A stretch of DNA of 64,000 nucleotides from DASVAL01 sp035649575 (GCA_035649575.1 DASRJH010000199.1:1-64000); one strand, 5' to 3'; shown: positions 24,180 through 34,151, numbered from the stretch's first letter. A program made the numbers and translations. The notes: generated by a model from the sequence alone, not told the origin.

Positions 24180-25712
24180 ATGCGCCCCTACACCCGGCTG
24201 ACCAAGGCCTACCTGGACCTGCGCTACCGCGATCCGCACGGACAGCCCCAGGGCACCTACTTCGCGCACGAGCCGATCTATGGCATCGGTGCGTTGCAGT
24301 CGGAACCGTCCCATGCGCGGCGCGTCGTGCGCCTGTTCCAGCTGCTGCGTCTGCTGCGGAGCTCCGGCGGCCGCACTCTGCTCGACGTCGGCGGCTCGGA
24401 GGGCTACGTCGTGCAGCTCTGCCGCGAGCTGTTCGGCATGCAGGGCGTCTCGGTGGACCTGTCGCCCGAGGCCTGCCGCCGCGCCGCCGAGCTGTTCGCC
24501 GTGCCCGGCTGCGCGGTCGACGCGGGCTGCCTGCCGTTCGCCGACGGCAGCTTCGAGGTGGTCCTGTGCGCCGAGGTGATCGAACACCTGGAGGCGCCGG
24601 TGCCCGCCATCCTGGAACTGCAGCGTGTGGCCGCGCAGACGCTGGTGTTCTCGAGCCAGGAATGGCAGAAGTCGGCCCGTCACCGCGACCGCGAACTGGC
24701 CGCGCGTGGCAGCGAGCCGCACACCGACCGCAGCATCCTCGCCGACGCCGACCTGCAAGCCCTGTTCGCCCCGTACGAAGTCGTGCACCAGCAGCAGGTG
24801 CTGCCCGACCCGGGCCGGTTCGGCGACGACCGGCGCATCGACGTGGCTGCCCTGCGCACCTTCCTGCTCGACCTGCCTTCCCCGCGCCGATGGGGCGCGC
24901 GGTCCGAAGGCATCTTCGCCACGGTGCACAAGCGGCAACCGCCGCAGCCCCACGCCGTGACCGACGCGGTGATCGCCGACCACCTGCTCGAGCGGGCCAT
25001 GCCCGTGCACCTCGTGCCGGAGCAGAGCCCCGAGGTGCCGTGGCCCTGCTGGTGCGCCATGCAGTGCGTCCGCTGCCGCGCGCGCGCGCTGCCGGTGGAC
25101 GGCGGCTTCTGCTGCGATCGCTGCGGCGAGCGTTACCAGCGCGAGAACGGCGTGGTCTCGTTCCTGCGCGACCTGCCCGAGTTCGCGCGTGAGTTGGAGC
25201 AACGCCTCGGCGCCCGCGGCGGCCCCGCGTACCCGACGCAGGCGCGCGACCTTCTGGCGCTGGCCGACAAGCTGCACCTGCCGTTTCTGCCACCTGCGAG
25301 TTGGGACTTCCCCGCGCAGGCGGACCGCTGGCAGGCCAACGCGCACCTCGCCGGCGAAGGCGGTGTCTGGACGGTGACCGGCGACGATCCGCAGCTGGAA
25401 TCACCCTGGCTCGGCAACGCGACGCAGGACGCGGCCGAGGTGCGCGTCGACTGCACCCTCACCTCCGCTGCGGGCGGACCCGTGCGCGCGCAGGTGTTCT
25501 GGTGGCTCGAAGGCGAGCGCCACTTCAGCGAACGCGGCAGCGACGTGCAGTCGCTGCCCGGCGATGGCGCGAGCCGGACGCACGTGTTCCGGGCGCCCGG
25601 GCCCGTGCTGGCCGGCGACCGGCTGGTGATGAAGGTGCGCCTCGATCCCATGTCGGGCGAACGCGGCACCGTCACCGTGCGCCGCATCACCCTGGCCCGC
25701 GCCGGCCGCTGA
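24180..25712 (+). CDS. SAM-dependent methyltransferase with zinc-ribbon insert
   Basis: A 510-residue protein whose residues about 55-150 form a class I methyltransferase: TLLDVGGSEGYVVQLCREL is motif I, GVSVDLSPEACRRA motif II, and LPFADGSFEVVLCAEVIEHL motif IV/V, as in the type-11 family. Around residues 285-320 there is a cysteine-rich segment (CWCAMQCVRCRA...FCCDRCGERY) resembling a small zinc ribbon, like the Trm112-like segments next to such enzymes. The last about 110 residues look like a beta-rich domain of unknown role. The substrate is not deducible. ATG 24180 has no strong ribosome-binding site; the frame contains no better start. Confidence 0.75.
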   Translation: MRPYTRLTKAYLDLRYRDPHGQPQGTYFAHEPIYGIGALQSEPSHARRVVRLFQLLRLLRSSGGRTLLDVGGSEGYVVQLCRELFGMQGVSVDLSPEACRRAAELFAVPGCAVDAGCLPFADGSFEVVLCAEVIEHLEAPVPAILELQRVAAQTLVFSSQEWQKSARHRDRELAARGSEPHTDRSILADADLQALFAPYEVVHQQQVLPDPGRFGDDRRIDVAALRTFLLDLPSPRRWGARSEGIFATVHKRQPPQPHAVTDAVIADHLLERAMPVHLVPEQSPEVPWPCWCAMQCVRCRARALPVDGGFCCDRCGERYQRENGVVSFLRDLPEFARELEQRLGARGGPAYPTQARDLLALADKLHLPFLPPASWDFPAQADRWQANAHLAGEGGVWTVTGDDPQLESPWLGNATQDAAEVRVDCTLTSAAGGPVRAQVFWWLEGERHFSERGSDVQSLPGDGASRTHVFRAPGPVLAGDRLVMKVRLDPMSGERGTVTVRRITLARAGR

Positions 25713-25751
25713 CGCCGGAGCGTCGGCTCGCGACGTCGCGCCGGCTGGCGG

Positions 25752-27185
25752 TTACTGGACGGTGAGCGACACCGCGTTGCTCAGGAACATCCGGTACGCG
25801 TCGCCGCACCACCCCTGGAACGCATAGGAGCCGATCACCGACGGCGTCGCCGGGATCGCGAGCGTGTGCGCGAACGTCGCGGTCGCGTCGGCGATGCCGA
25901 CGCCGTAGATCACGAACGAACCGGCGTCGATCTCGACGTTGCCCCACGGCGGCAACGGCAGCACGGGGCCGAACCCGGACGAGAAGATCGACACGCAGAG
26001 GTCGATCGGCTTCACCGCGTGCAGCACGAGGTTCGCGGTCTGGCCGATCCCGACGGGCTGGATCGCGTCGAACAGCGGCGCTCGCAGCAACGCCGCGCCG
26101 CGCACGCTGATCGCGGTGGCAGCGACGCCGCTCGCATACGCGAGCGACGACTCGCCGGCGTCGAGCGCGTCGCCGTCCTGGTCGAGGTCGATGCACGCGG
26201 TCACGCGGTCGGGCGTGGCCGCGTTGACGAGCAGCACGGCGCCGTCGTCGCGCAGCACGACGTCCCACCAGGTCGCGGTGGTGTCGGTGAAGAAGACCGT
26301 CGACTCGGTGGCCGAGATCGAGCCGCTGCTGTCTACGTCGCGCCCGCGCCACACGGTGCGGTTGGTGCTGTGGTCGGTGACGTAGAAGTTCAGGGTCCAG
26401 TCGACTGCGAGGCTCCAGTAGAACGGCGACGCGGTGAACGGCGGCGTCCAGAACAGGGTCACCTCGCCGGGGTCGTTGCAGTCGCCGTCGGTGTTGAGGT
26501 CGGCGAGCCGGTAGACGCCCTTCGTGGTCGCCGCGGTCGACGCGACGTCGGTGTAGTAGAGGTTGCCGTCGGCGGCGGCGACGACCTTGGTCGGGATCGA
26601 GTTGCCGACGACGCCGCCCCCGGTCGGGATCAGGCAGTAGACGCTCGCTTCGCCGAGGTCGTCGGCGTCGCCGTCGGCGTCGAGGTCCTCGAGCCTGAGG
26701 ATCATGTCCTGCCCCACGGTGCCGGCGTTCGCGACGGCGAGGAACAGGCGCCCGAACGCGTCGATCGTGATGCCCTGCGCCGCTGCCATCGCGATGCCGC
26801 TCGCGCTCGTCGCCGAGTGGAAGAAGACGTGGTACTCACCGGGGTCGTTGGCATCGCCGTCGCCGTTCGCGTCGCGCAGCGAAAGCACGATGTCCTCGGT
26901 CGAGTCGGCGACGTAGACGGTGCCGTCGGGGCCCGCGACGATGCACGCGGGATTGCCGAGCGCGATGCCGCCCGGCGTCGTGTCCGAGTAGAACGTGATG
27001 ACCTCACCGGGGTCGTTGTAGTCCCCGTCCTGGTTGAAGTCGGAGAGCCGCCACACGCCGTCGAACGTGCTGTCGACGACGACGAGGTCGTAGGTGCGGG
27101 CGTAGGGGAGGAGCGGCAGGACCTGCGCGGTCGCCGGAGCCGCGAACATGCATGCGGCGACGGCCGCCAAGTAGTTGAGATACAT
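25752..27185 (-). CDS. Secreted protein with Ca-binding-loop repeats and shared C-terminal domain
   Basis: A 477-residue exported protein. The signal peptide is residues 1-20 (LNYLAAVAACMFAAPATAQ). Six loops of the type DFNQDGDYNDPGE, DANGDGDANDPGE, DLDADGDADDLGE, DLNTDGDCNDPGE, DVDSSGSISATE and DLDQDGDALDAGE alternate with hydrophobic strands (VYVADSTEDIVLSL). This suggests a calcium-stabilised propeller or SMP-30-like fold. The last about 105 residues (from FDAIQPVGIGQTANLVL) form a separate beta-rich domain resembling the ends of two other secreted proteins in the window. The function is unknown. It ends 39 bp from the convergent methyltransferase gene. Confidence 0.72.
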   Translation of the reverse strand: MYLNYLAAVAACMFAAPATAQVLPLLPYARTYDLVVVDSTFDGVWRLSDFNQDGDYNDPGEVITFYSDTTPGGIALGNPACIVAGPDGTVYVADSTEDIVLSLRDANGDGDANDPGEYHVFFHSATSASGIAMAAAQGITIDAFGRLFLAVANAGTVGQDMILRLEDLDADGDADDLGEASVYCLIPTGGGVVGNSIPTKVVAAADGNLYYTDVASTAATTKGVYRLADLNTDGDCNDPGEVTLFWTPPFTASPFYWSLAVDWTLNFYVTDHSTNRTVWRGRDVDSSGSISATESTVFFTDTTATWWDVVLRDDGAVLLVNAATPDRVTACIDLDQDGDALDAGESSLAYASGVAATAISVRGAALLRAPLFDAIQPVGIGQTANLVLHAVKPIDLCVSIFSSGFGPVLPLPPWGNVEIDAGSFVIYGVGIADATATFAHTLAIPATPSVIGSYAFQGWCGDAYRMFLSNAVSLTVQ

Positions 27186-27473
27186 TCTCGATAGAGGCTA
27201 GCGCCCGGACGCGCGGGCTTCCAGGCGGCCTTGACGCTGGCAGGCCGCCGCGGGAGAAGGGTGCTCGTGCAGCTCGTCCCTTGGAACTGGTCGAGTTCCT
27301 CGAACGGCGCTTTTCGATCAGGGTGCAGGAGGCCGATGTGACGCTGCGCCCCATGCGCCCCTTGGCGCTCGCATTCGGCCGATGAGGACGGCGCCGCGGG
27401 AACTGGCACTCCGTCGCATCCGATCCGCGGGCCGCGGTATGGATACCATCGCAGGCCTTCCTCCCCACTCCAG

Positions 27474-29891
27474 ATGCCCGACCCGCGCGAACTCGACCTC
27501 GAACTGTGCCAGCACGCGACCGCGTTGCGCAGCATCGCGCGCGATCTGCTGCGCGATCCGCACGCCGCCGCCGACGTGATGCAGGAGACGCTGCACCGGG
27601 CCATGAGCCGCCCGCCGCGGCACGAAGGGCCGATCGGCGGCTGGTTGTATCGCACGCTCGTGAACTTCGCGCACCAGTGGCGCCGCAGCGAACGGCGTCT
27701 CGAAGGTCGCCACTCGCAACTGCCACGTCCCGAACCGGCCGCGACGCCGCCCGACACGCTGGGCCGCCGCGAGACCCTCAAAGCGGTGACCAACGCGGTG
27801 CTCGCGCTCGACGAGCCATACCAGACCGCGATCTTCCTGCGCTACTTCGAGGACCTGCCGCCGCGCGCGATCTGCAAGCGCACCGGCGCGAACCTCGCGA
27901 CCGTGAAGAGCCGCCTGCAGCGCGGCCTCGTGCTGTTGCGCGCGCGGCTCGATCGCCAGTGCGGCGACCGCGAGCAGTGGCGCATGGCGCTCTTGTTCAC
28001 CTTCGGCCTGCCGCTGTCGACCGCGGCCGCGGCGGGCCTCACTGCAACGACGGGAGCCTGGCTCTTGGGAACCACCACGAAGACCCTGATCGCCGCCGGC
28101 CTGTTGTGTGCCGGCGGTTTGTTCGCCTACACGCTCGTCCAGGATCCGCCGCCGCTGCCGACCGAATTGGCCCGGCAGGGCGATGCACCCGCGGCGACGC
28201 CTGCCACGACCGCTGCGGGCGACGAGGCGGAACCGACCGTGCGCGAAGCGGCGGCCAACGCGAACGAAACGTCGTTGTCGTGGCTCGACCATCCCTACCT
28301 GCTCGAGCTCGACGTGCTCGTCGTCGACGAGACCGGCCTGCCGGTCGAGGGTCACACGCTGCGGCTCGCGCCGCCCGGCTGCACGCTGAACGACGCCAAG
28401 ACGCCGACCGGCCCCGACGGCCGCGTCACGCTGAGCTGGCGCTCGCGCGTGCCGACCGGCGCAGTGTTGTTCGCCGATGAACGCGGCATGCTGCGCCGTG
28501 TCACGCTCGAACACGGCCGCAAGACTGCGGTCGCACTCGCCCAGACGCGGCCGAAGAACCGCTACGCGAACCGCAGCAGCGAGGTGACGCTCAAGATCGC
28601 AGGCCGCCAGATCTCGAGCCGCGAGCCGGGAACAGCCCGCCTGGCGCTCGAAGAGTATGTGGCGTCCAGCAAGGCCATGAACTCGAACCCGGCCCGCGGT
28701 GGCACGTGGCAGGGCGGTCTGCATCCACACGCGGTGTTCGGCGACAACGCTGCCGCGGGCGTGGTGAAGGAGACGCAGGAAGTCCAGACACGGACGTTTG
28801 CCACGCGGGTGTTGCTCGAGAACGTCAAGCTCCAGATGGGTGAGCGAGCCGCCGAGGCGCCGGCATCACCTCTGGCGCGCATCGCGGGCACCGTGTTCGG
28901 CGAAGACGGCAAACCCGTCGCGGGCGCGCCAGTGGCGCTGCTCACGTCGAGCCCGCAGCCGCTGCAGCGCACGAAGACCGACGACGCGGGGCAGTTCGTG
29001 TTCGAGAAGCTGTTGCCAGGAGACTTCATGGTGCGGGCCGGCGGCACCGCGGTTGGACTCGCGAGCCTGCCCGTGGTCACGACGACGGGCACGACACCGG
29101 CCACACTGCACTTGCGACGCGAATCGTGCGTGCGGGGCCACGCGTGCGATGCGGCGGGCAAGCCGCTCGCGGGGGCGCCGGTCGTGTGGCGCGCGACCGA
29201 CGGCGCCTGGTGCGACTCGACGGAGACCGCCGCGGATGGCAGCTTCGTGCTCGCCAACCTGCCGGGCACCGAAGGCACGGTGCTCCTGTGGGAGCCGACC
29301 GGCAAGTTTCCGCTGCCGGTCAGCGTCGAGGCGAAGGTGCTGTCCGACACCACCGATCTGCTGCTGAAGTTCGACGGCGCCGTGAGCGCGCTGCAGTTCG
29401 ACCTCGGCGTGCCCGAGGGCACCGACGCCGAAGCTGTGGCAGGGCGCGTGTGGAATCTCGACACCGGCATCGGCGCGCGCATGCAGCGGCCGAAGGCGGG
29501 CAAGCCGTGGCGTCTCGAGAACCTGCCCGCCGGCTGGTATCAGGTCGAAGTGTTTGCGCCGGGCTCGGGCTGGCTCGACCTCGGCCGCCACTGGCTCGAT
29601 GGCAAGGGGGACTGCAACCTCGGCCGCGCGAACCTGCCCGCTGCCGCCACGGCGAAGCTCGCGCTCGAGCTCGAAGCGCTGGCGCAGGGAGAGCAGCAGC
29701 AGATCGAGCTCTACGAAGTGCGCAGCGACGTCGACGTCCGCCTCGAAGGGATGCCGTTGCAGCCCGACAGCGAACTGAGGTTGCCGGCGGGCAAGTACGC
29801 GCTGGCCTGGCGCGGCAAGGACGGCAAGGTCGAGTTCCGTCGCTTTGACGTGCGCAGCGGCGACAGCGTCGCTCTCGGCTCGAAGCAATAG
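27474..29891 (+). CDS. ECF sigma factor fused to membrane helices and carboxypeptidase-regulatory-like domains
   Basis: An 805-residue fusion. Residues about 10-75 are sigma region 2 (ATALRSIARDLLRDPHAAAD, then GWLYRTLVNFAHQWRR) and about 98-160 are region 4 (ALDEPYQTAIFLRYFEDLPP, then ANLATVKSRLQRGLVLLRAR, the helix-turn-helix). Residues about 171-192 and 204-223 are hydrophobic. The remaining 580 residues are beta-rich with at least three carboxypeptidase-regulatory-like units, such as GTVFGEDGKPVAGAPVALL and ACDAAGKPLAGAPVVWRA. The second helix is the stronger one; if only it spans the membrane the C-terminal part is outside the cytoplasm. No anti-sigma gene is adjacent. Regulated release or a tethered sigma factor is inference. 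Confidence 0.85.
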   Translation: MPDPRELDLELCQHATALRSIARDLLRDPHAAADVMQETLHRAMSRPPRHEGPIGGWLYRTLVNFAHQWRRSERRLEGRHSQLPRPEPAATPPDTLGRRETLKAVTNAVLALDEPYQTAIFLRYFEDLPPRAICKRTGANLATVKSRLQRGLVLLRARLDRQCGDREQWRMALLFTFGLPLSTAAAAGLTATTGAWLLGTTTKTLIAAGLLCAGGLFAYTLVQDPPPLPTELARQGDAPAATPATTAAGDEAEPTVREAAANANETSLSWLDHPYLLELDVLVVDETGLPVEGHTLRLAPPGCTLNDAKTPTGPDGRVTLSWRSRVPTGAVLFADERGMLRRVTLEHGRKTAVALAQTRPKNRYANRSSEVTLKIAGRQISSREPGTARLALEEYVASSKAMNSNPARGGTWQGGLHPHAVFGDNAAAGVVKETQEVQTRTFATRVLLENVKLQMGERAAEAPASPLARIAGTVFGEDGKPVAGAPVALLTSSPQPLQRTKTDDAGQFVFEKLLPGDFMVRAGGTAVGLASLPVVTTTGTTPATLHLRRESCVRGHACDAAGKPLAGAPVVWRATDGAWCDSTETAADGSFVLANLPGTEGTVLLWEPTGKFPLPVSVEAKVLSDTTDLLLKFDGAVSALQFDLGVPEGTDAEAVAGRVWNLDTGIGARMQRPKAGKPWRLENLPAGWYQVEVFAPGSGWLDLGRHWLDGKGDCNLGRANLPAAATAKLALELEALAQGEQQQIELYEVRSDVDVRLEGMPLQPDSELRLPAGKYALAWRGKDGKVEFRRFDVRSGDSVALGSKQ

Positions 29892-29920
29892 TCGACGGCG
29901 CGCCGTCCGGGCCGTGCGCG

Positions 29921-30499
29921 CTACCGCGCGGTCCCGAGGTCCACGCGCGGGACCACGCGCTCGTTGGCATCGTCGAGCTCGAAGAACGTCGGCAGCTCGA
30001 TGCCCATCGCGCCGCCGACGACGCTGGTCGGGAACGACTCGCGCAGATTGCGCATCTCGCGCACGTTGCCGTTGAAGAAGCGCCGCGCCGCAGCGATGCG
30101 GTCCTCGGTGACGGCGAGCTCCTGCTGCAGTGCGCGGAAGTTCGCGTCGGCTTTCAGCTGCGGGTAGTTCTCGACGACCGCGAACAGGGACTTTACGCCG
30201 GTCAGCAGCGCGTTCTCGTCCCTGGCCTGGCTCTCCGCCGAGCCGTGGTTCGCCGCGGCCTGGTTGCGCAGCGCGACGACGCGGTCGAGCACCTCGCGCT
30301 CGTGCTTCGCGTAGCCCTTCACGGTCTCGACGAGATTGGGAATGAGTTCGTAGCGGCGCTTGAGCTCGACGTCGATGTCGGCCCAGCTCTCCTTGACGCC
30401 GTGCTTGAGGCGCACGAAGCGGTTGAAGATGGTGATCCACCAGATCAGTGGCACGAGCACCACGATTCCGGCGACGATGAGGACGGCGGGTGTGTCCAT
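29921..30499 (-). CDS. LemA family protein
   Basis: A 192-residue membrane-anchored protein. An N-terminal helix (residues about 4-26, AVLIVAGIVVLVPLIWWI) is followed by the LemA domain: RLKHGVKESWADIDVELKRR, YELIPNLVETVKGYA, LFAVVENYPQLKADANFRAL and NVREMRN.RESFPTSVVGG are all hallmarks. The in-frame sequence continues upstream but ATG 30499 gives the normal N-terminus and overlaps the stop of the upstream gene by one base (TGATG). The biochemical function of LemA is not established; it is thought to have a long helical bundle outside the membrane. Confidence 0.92.
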   Translation of the reverse strand: MDTPAVLIVAGIVVLVPLIWWITIFNRFVRLKHGVKESWADIDVELKRRYELIPNLVETVKGYAKHEREVLDRVVALRNQAAANHGSAESQARDENALLTGVKSLFAVVENYPQLKADANFRALQQELAVTEDRIAAARRFFNGNVREMRNLRESFPTSVVGGAMGIELPTFFELDDANERVVPRVDLGTAR

Positions 30500-31200
30500 C
30501 AGGCTTGCAAGTCCTTCACGAGGTGGCGCGGCCACAGTTCGCAGAACTGCCGCAGGAAGGTGATCTTGGCGCGGAAGCCCTGCGGGTCCCAGCGGCGATG
30601 GCCGTCGCTGAGGCAGAGCGCGCCGTCCTCGATGTCGAGCATCGGCGGATTCTGTGCGAGCAGGAACTCCATCATGCGCGGGTGCAGCACGTCGTAGGCG
30701 AAGCGTTTGTCGTTCGACTTCACGTAGAACTTCTTGCTGAACTCGATCGACTCGAAGTCGATGTCGTCGAAGCCGAACGCGCCCTTGATCTTGTCGAACA
30801 GGCCTTCGGGCCGGATCAGCAGCGGTGGCGTGTCCCACGGCGGATGCACGATCAGGTAGCTGAAGCGGTAGGTCGTCGTCGTCGTGGTCTTGCCGTTGCT
30901 CGTCGTCACCTTGTAGCTGAAGTCGCCGCAGCGCACGTGGCAACGCTGGTCGAACAGATCGAGCGCTCCGCTCAGCGTGTTCATCGCGACGCGCGAGTGG
31001 CCGCGCCGGAAGATCTCGAACTGCGCGTATTCGTCGTCGTGATCGCTGTCCTTCTCGGGGTCGAAGCGCAGGCCCAGTTCCTGCGCGAACGCGGCGAGTT
31101 CCTGCTTCCGCCTCTGCTCGGCCTTCCAGCTCAGGTAGGCAAGGAAGCCGATCAGCGCGATGAAGCCGCCCACCAGGAGGAAGACCAGCGCCGGTTCCAT
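30499..31200 (-). CDS. DUF3137-like membrane protein paired with LemA
   Basis: A 233-residue protein with one N-terminal membrane helix (ALVFLLVGGFIALIGFLAYL), a basic, coiled segment (KAEQRRKQELAAFAQELGLR) and a soluble domain containing YKVTTSNGKTTTTTTYRF and FYVKSNDKRFAYDVLHPRMM. Soluble domains of this kind (RF.V.S.D...A..LL.P.FM) are what I recall for DUF3137 proteins, which commonly neighbour lemA. The one-base overlap with lemA supports a joint role. ATG 31200 immediately precedes the membrane helix. No enzymatic motif is visible. Confidence 0.62.
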   Translation of the reverse strand: MEPALVFLLVGGFIALIGFLAYLSWKAEQRRKQELAAFAQELGLRFDPEKDSDHDDEYAQFEIFRRGHSRVAMNTLSGALDLFDQRCHVRCGDFSYKVTTSNGKTTTTTTYRFSYLIVHPPWDTPPLLIRPEGLFDKIKGAFGFDDIDFESIEFSKKFYVKSNDKRFAYDVLHPRMMEFLLAQNPPMLDIEDGALCLSDGHRRWDPQGFRAKITFLRQFCELWPRHLVKDLQA

Positions 31201-31247
31201 GGCGCGAACGGTAGCGTTCCGCCGCGCACGCTGCGATCGTGTGCGCG

Positions 31248-34151
31248 CTACTTCTTCGCGCCGGCCGTCTCGTGGATCTTCGCGACTGCGGCGCGCGATG
31301 CGGCGGCGATCTCGGCATCGGCGTCCTTGGTCCACTCGATCAGGTACGGCAGGGACTCGGGGGCGCCGAGCGCTCCCAGCGAACGGATCGCGAGCAGGCG
31401 CTGGTCCTTCGCTTCGCCGGGTTTCGCCTGCGCCAGCAGCTTCGCAGCCGCACTCGAGGGGCTCGTGTCGATGCCGGCCTTCGCATTGGCCCAGAACGCC
31501 TGCTGCTCTTGCTGGAACCGGAACCGCTCGAGGGCTTCGGTGGCGGCCTTGCGCACGGTCGCGCTCGGATCGCGCAGCGCCTCGAGCAGAGGCGTAACTG
31601 CGTCCATGGCGAGCACCCTCGCCAGCGTGTTGGCTGCGCTGGTTCGCACTTCCTCCGTCGGATCGTCGCGCAGCAGCGCTTCGACGTCCTGCTGCAGCTT
31701 GGGATCGAGTGGGGCAGGCAGCGCGTACAGCGTGCCCATGCGGTTGGATGGGTTCTTGTCCCGCAGCGCGAGTTGCCAGTCCTCGGTCCGCAGGTCGATG
31801 CCCGCGCGCTTCAAGAAAGGCGCGAAGTAGCCCGGGGACGTCGCGCGGCGCAACAGAGCAAGCGCGTCGTCGGCGAACTCAGGTGCGACCTTGTTGGGCA
31901 ACTTGATGAGCGTGCCAGCTGCGAGATCGAAATCGTTCGCACGCAGCAGGCTCTCGATTGCACTTCGCATGCTCGAACCTGCAGCCACCTGGTCGACCGT
32001 CACGCTGCCGAACGTGTGGAGCACGGTGTTGATGGTGCTCGAGCGTTGTTCGGCAGGTAGCTTGGCCCAGAGGGCCGGCAACTCGGAAGCCAGGAGCGGC
32101 ATGACCGGAACGGGGATGCGTTCCGACATCCTCTGGATCTCGCTCCACACCTTGTCGCGTGCCTCGCACGACAACAGGGCGCTCCACGCCTGCACGAGCT
32201 GGGCATCGGAATAGCCATGCCAGGCGACGCGCTGTTGGTTCGTGGGTGCGGGCGTCAGCCCGAGGAAGCCGATGCCAGAGGCCCCAAGCGGTTGCTCGTT
32301 CGCAAGATCTTGCGAGAACAGGCCGCGTCTCCTTGCAGCCGGAGCGTTGTAGCCGCCGAGACCGAGTGCGTAGGCGCGCGGGAACAGCGCGATCGACGGT
32401 TCGTCGCCGAGCCGTGCGAGCTCCGCGAACAGCTCGCTGCGGACGTCGGCCGCATCGGGTGCAACGAGCAGCTTGCGCAGGCCAACGCGAACAGTTTCTG
32501 CGTCAACCGTGCGGCCGAGTTCGAGCAGGGCGCGCGCGACGTGGGTGCTGCTGCCGGGCACGCGGTCGACGAATTCCGTGAGCCAGGTGGCGGCTTCGGG
32601 GGCGCCCGTGCGGCCGACGTTCCACAACAGTCGGCTCAGGGAATCGCCGGGCCAGTTGCGTGGTGATCCACGCAAGTCCGAATCGATCACCTCGCGCAGT
32701 GCGGGGAACACCGCGGGAGTCAGATCGGCCTTGGAGAGGGAACCGAACGTCAGGTCGGTCCGCGCGAGTTTGGGCATCACGCGCACGAACCGCTCGAGTT
32801 GTGTTGCATTCATCGACGCGAAGAGGTGCCTCACGCAGTTCGGTTCCGCGCTATTGTCGCCGCCGTAGCCGAGCTCGAGCAGTTCGAGTACGGAATCGAC
32901 GCTGCGTGCGGACCACTCCGGTAGGTGCCGGCTGAACACCATCTGCAGTGCGATCCGAGCGTAGCTCGAAGTAGTCTGCTGCTGCGTGGACGGACTTTTG
33001 AGCGCGCGGCAGGCAGCGAGCAACAGGTCAATCTCGGCGTCGTCGAGTGGCCAGGACAGGTGTTCCAAGTCCGCGCCGAAGGCTTCGATCCCGTCGGGAT
33101 AGCGCGCGACTTCACCCAGCACGAGCCGCCGTGCCGCGCGTGGGCCACACATCGCGAAGCGCGACACCAGTTGCCATGCCGCGTGGGCCGCCCGTGGCTC
33201 GCTGTCGCGCAACGCCCGGCGCACTGCGACATCGAGGACTTCGACGATCCTCGCTTGCTCGGGCACGGGCAGGTTGTGCCAGACCTCGGCCAACCCGGCG
33301 AGTCCCGCAGCGCGCGCCCCGGGGTGGTCGTCGCCGACGAGCTCGACGAGAGTGGGCACCGGCACGCTCCAGAGAACCCGGTTGAGGTTGCGCGGCACCT
33401 CGCCGGTCGGGTCGGCGTCGCGCAGGAAGCGCACGAGGGCTGGCATCAGGTCCGGCGCGACGAGGCCCGCGTGCTTCGTGATGAACCGGCGCCAGGCGAC
33501 GTTCTTGTCGTCGGCAGCTCGGGTCAAGAACTGCAGTGCTGGCGCTGTGCCGACCTCCCAGAGCGTGCCGACGAGCAGGCTGAGGTTCGGAACCGGCTGG
33601 CCCACGCCCGTGCTGAGCCCACCCTCCTCGAGGGTGTGAAACGGGTCGAGTCGTTCGACCAGTGCGCTTGCCGCATCCTCCCCGAGCCACTTGAGATCGC
33701 GAAGAGCCAGTGTTGTTCCTTCGTCGAGTTGGCCGTTGGCGTCGCGTGGCTTCCAGCTCAGGTCGTCGATGCGATTGACCAAGGCCCGCGCCTTCTCGCG
33801 CCGTTCCTGCGCCTGCTTGCCTGCTTCGCTCTGCCCCTGCAGCACCGCCGTCGCCTGGGCAGCCACGTCGCCACCGGCCGCGACCGCGCGTTCGAGGAAC
33901 GGCTTGCCGTCGTCCTTCTTGTCGAGCCGCCACAACATCGCGCCGAGCCGCAGGGCTGCCTCGCCGTGTACGGCACTTGCCGCCGCGTCGCCGAGCAACG
34001 TGCGGTACGCGGACTCGGCTTCCTTCAGGTCGCCCTCCTGTTCTTCGATCACCCTGGCGCGCGCGAGTGCTCGGGCAGCATCCGTCGTCTGTGCGGGAAC
34101 CAGCGCGGCCAAGAGGGCCGCCGCCGCCATCGTGCGCAGGTGTGTGTTCAT
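31248..34151 (-). CDS. Secreted HEAT-like repeat protein
   Basis: A 967-residue exported protein. The signal peptide is residues 1-20 (RTMAAAALLAALVPAQ). Residues about 25-120 look like TPR or Sel1-type helices (EGDLKEAESAYRTLL, GEAALRLGAMLWRLDKKDDG). The rest is alpha-helical repeat, clearest at the C-terminus, where helices such as NRMGTLYALPAPLDPKLQQD, LLRDDPTEEVRTSAANTLAR, LRDPSATVRKAATEALERFR and IRSLGALGAPESLPYLIEW repeat with 30-40-residue spacing, typical of HEAT repeats. No catalytic motif is seen. A scaffold or binding role in the periplasm is likely but not demonstrated. Confidence 0.7.
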   Translation of the reverse strand: MNTHLRTMAAAALLAALVPAQTTDAARALARARVIEEQEGDLKEAESAYRTLLGDAAASAVHGEAALRLGAMLWRLDKKDDGKPFLERAVAAGGDVAAQATAVLQGQSEAGKQAQERREKARALVNRIDDLSWKPRDANGQLDEGTTLALRDLKWLGEDAASALVERLDPFHTLEEGGLSTGVGQPVPNLSLLVGTLWEVGTAPALQFLTRAADDKNVAWRRFITKHAGLVAPDLMPALVRFLRDADPTGEVPRNLNRVLWSVPVPTLVELVGDDHPGARAAGLAGLAEVWHNLPVPEQARIVEVLDVAVRRALRDSEPRAAHAAWQLVSRFAMCGPRAARRLVLGEVARYPDGIEAFGADLEHLSWPLDDAEIDLLLAACRALKSPSTQQQTTSSYARIALQMVFSRHLPEWSARSVDSVLELLELGYGGDNSAEPNCVRHLFASMNATQLERFVRVMPKLARTDLTFGSLSKADLTPAVFPALREVIDSDLRGSPRNWPGDSLSRLLWNVGRTGAPEAATWLTEFVDRVPGSSTHVARALLELGRTVDAETVRVGLRKLLVAPDAADVRSELFAELARLGDEPSIALFPRAYALGLGGYNAPAARRRGLFSQDLANEQPLGASGIGFLGLTPAPTNQQRVAWHGYSDAQLVQAWSALLSCEARDKVWSEIQRMSERIPVPVMPLLASELPALWAKLPAEQRSSTINTVLHTFGSVTVDQVAAGSSMRSAIESLLRANDFDLAAGTLIKLPNKVAPEFADDALALLRRATSPGYFAPFLKRAGIDLRTEDWQLALRDKNPSNRMGTLYALPAPLDPKLQQDVEALLRDDPTEEVRTSAANTLARVLAMDAVTPLLEALRDPSATVRKAATEALERFRFQQEQQAFWANAKAGIDTSPSSAAAKLLAQAKPGEAKDQRLLAIRSLGALGAPESLPYLIEWTKDADAEIAAASRAAVAKIHETAGAKK

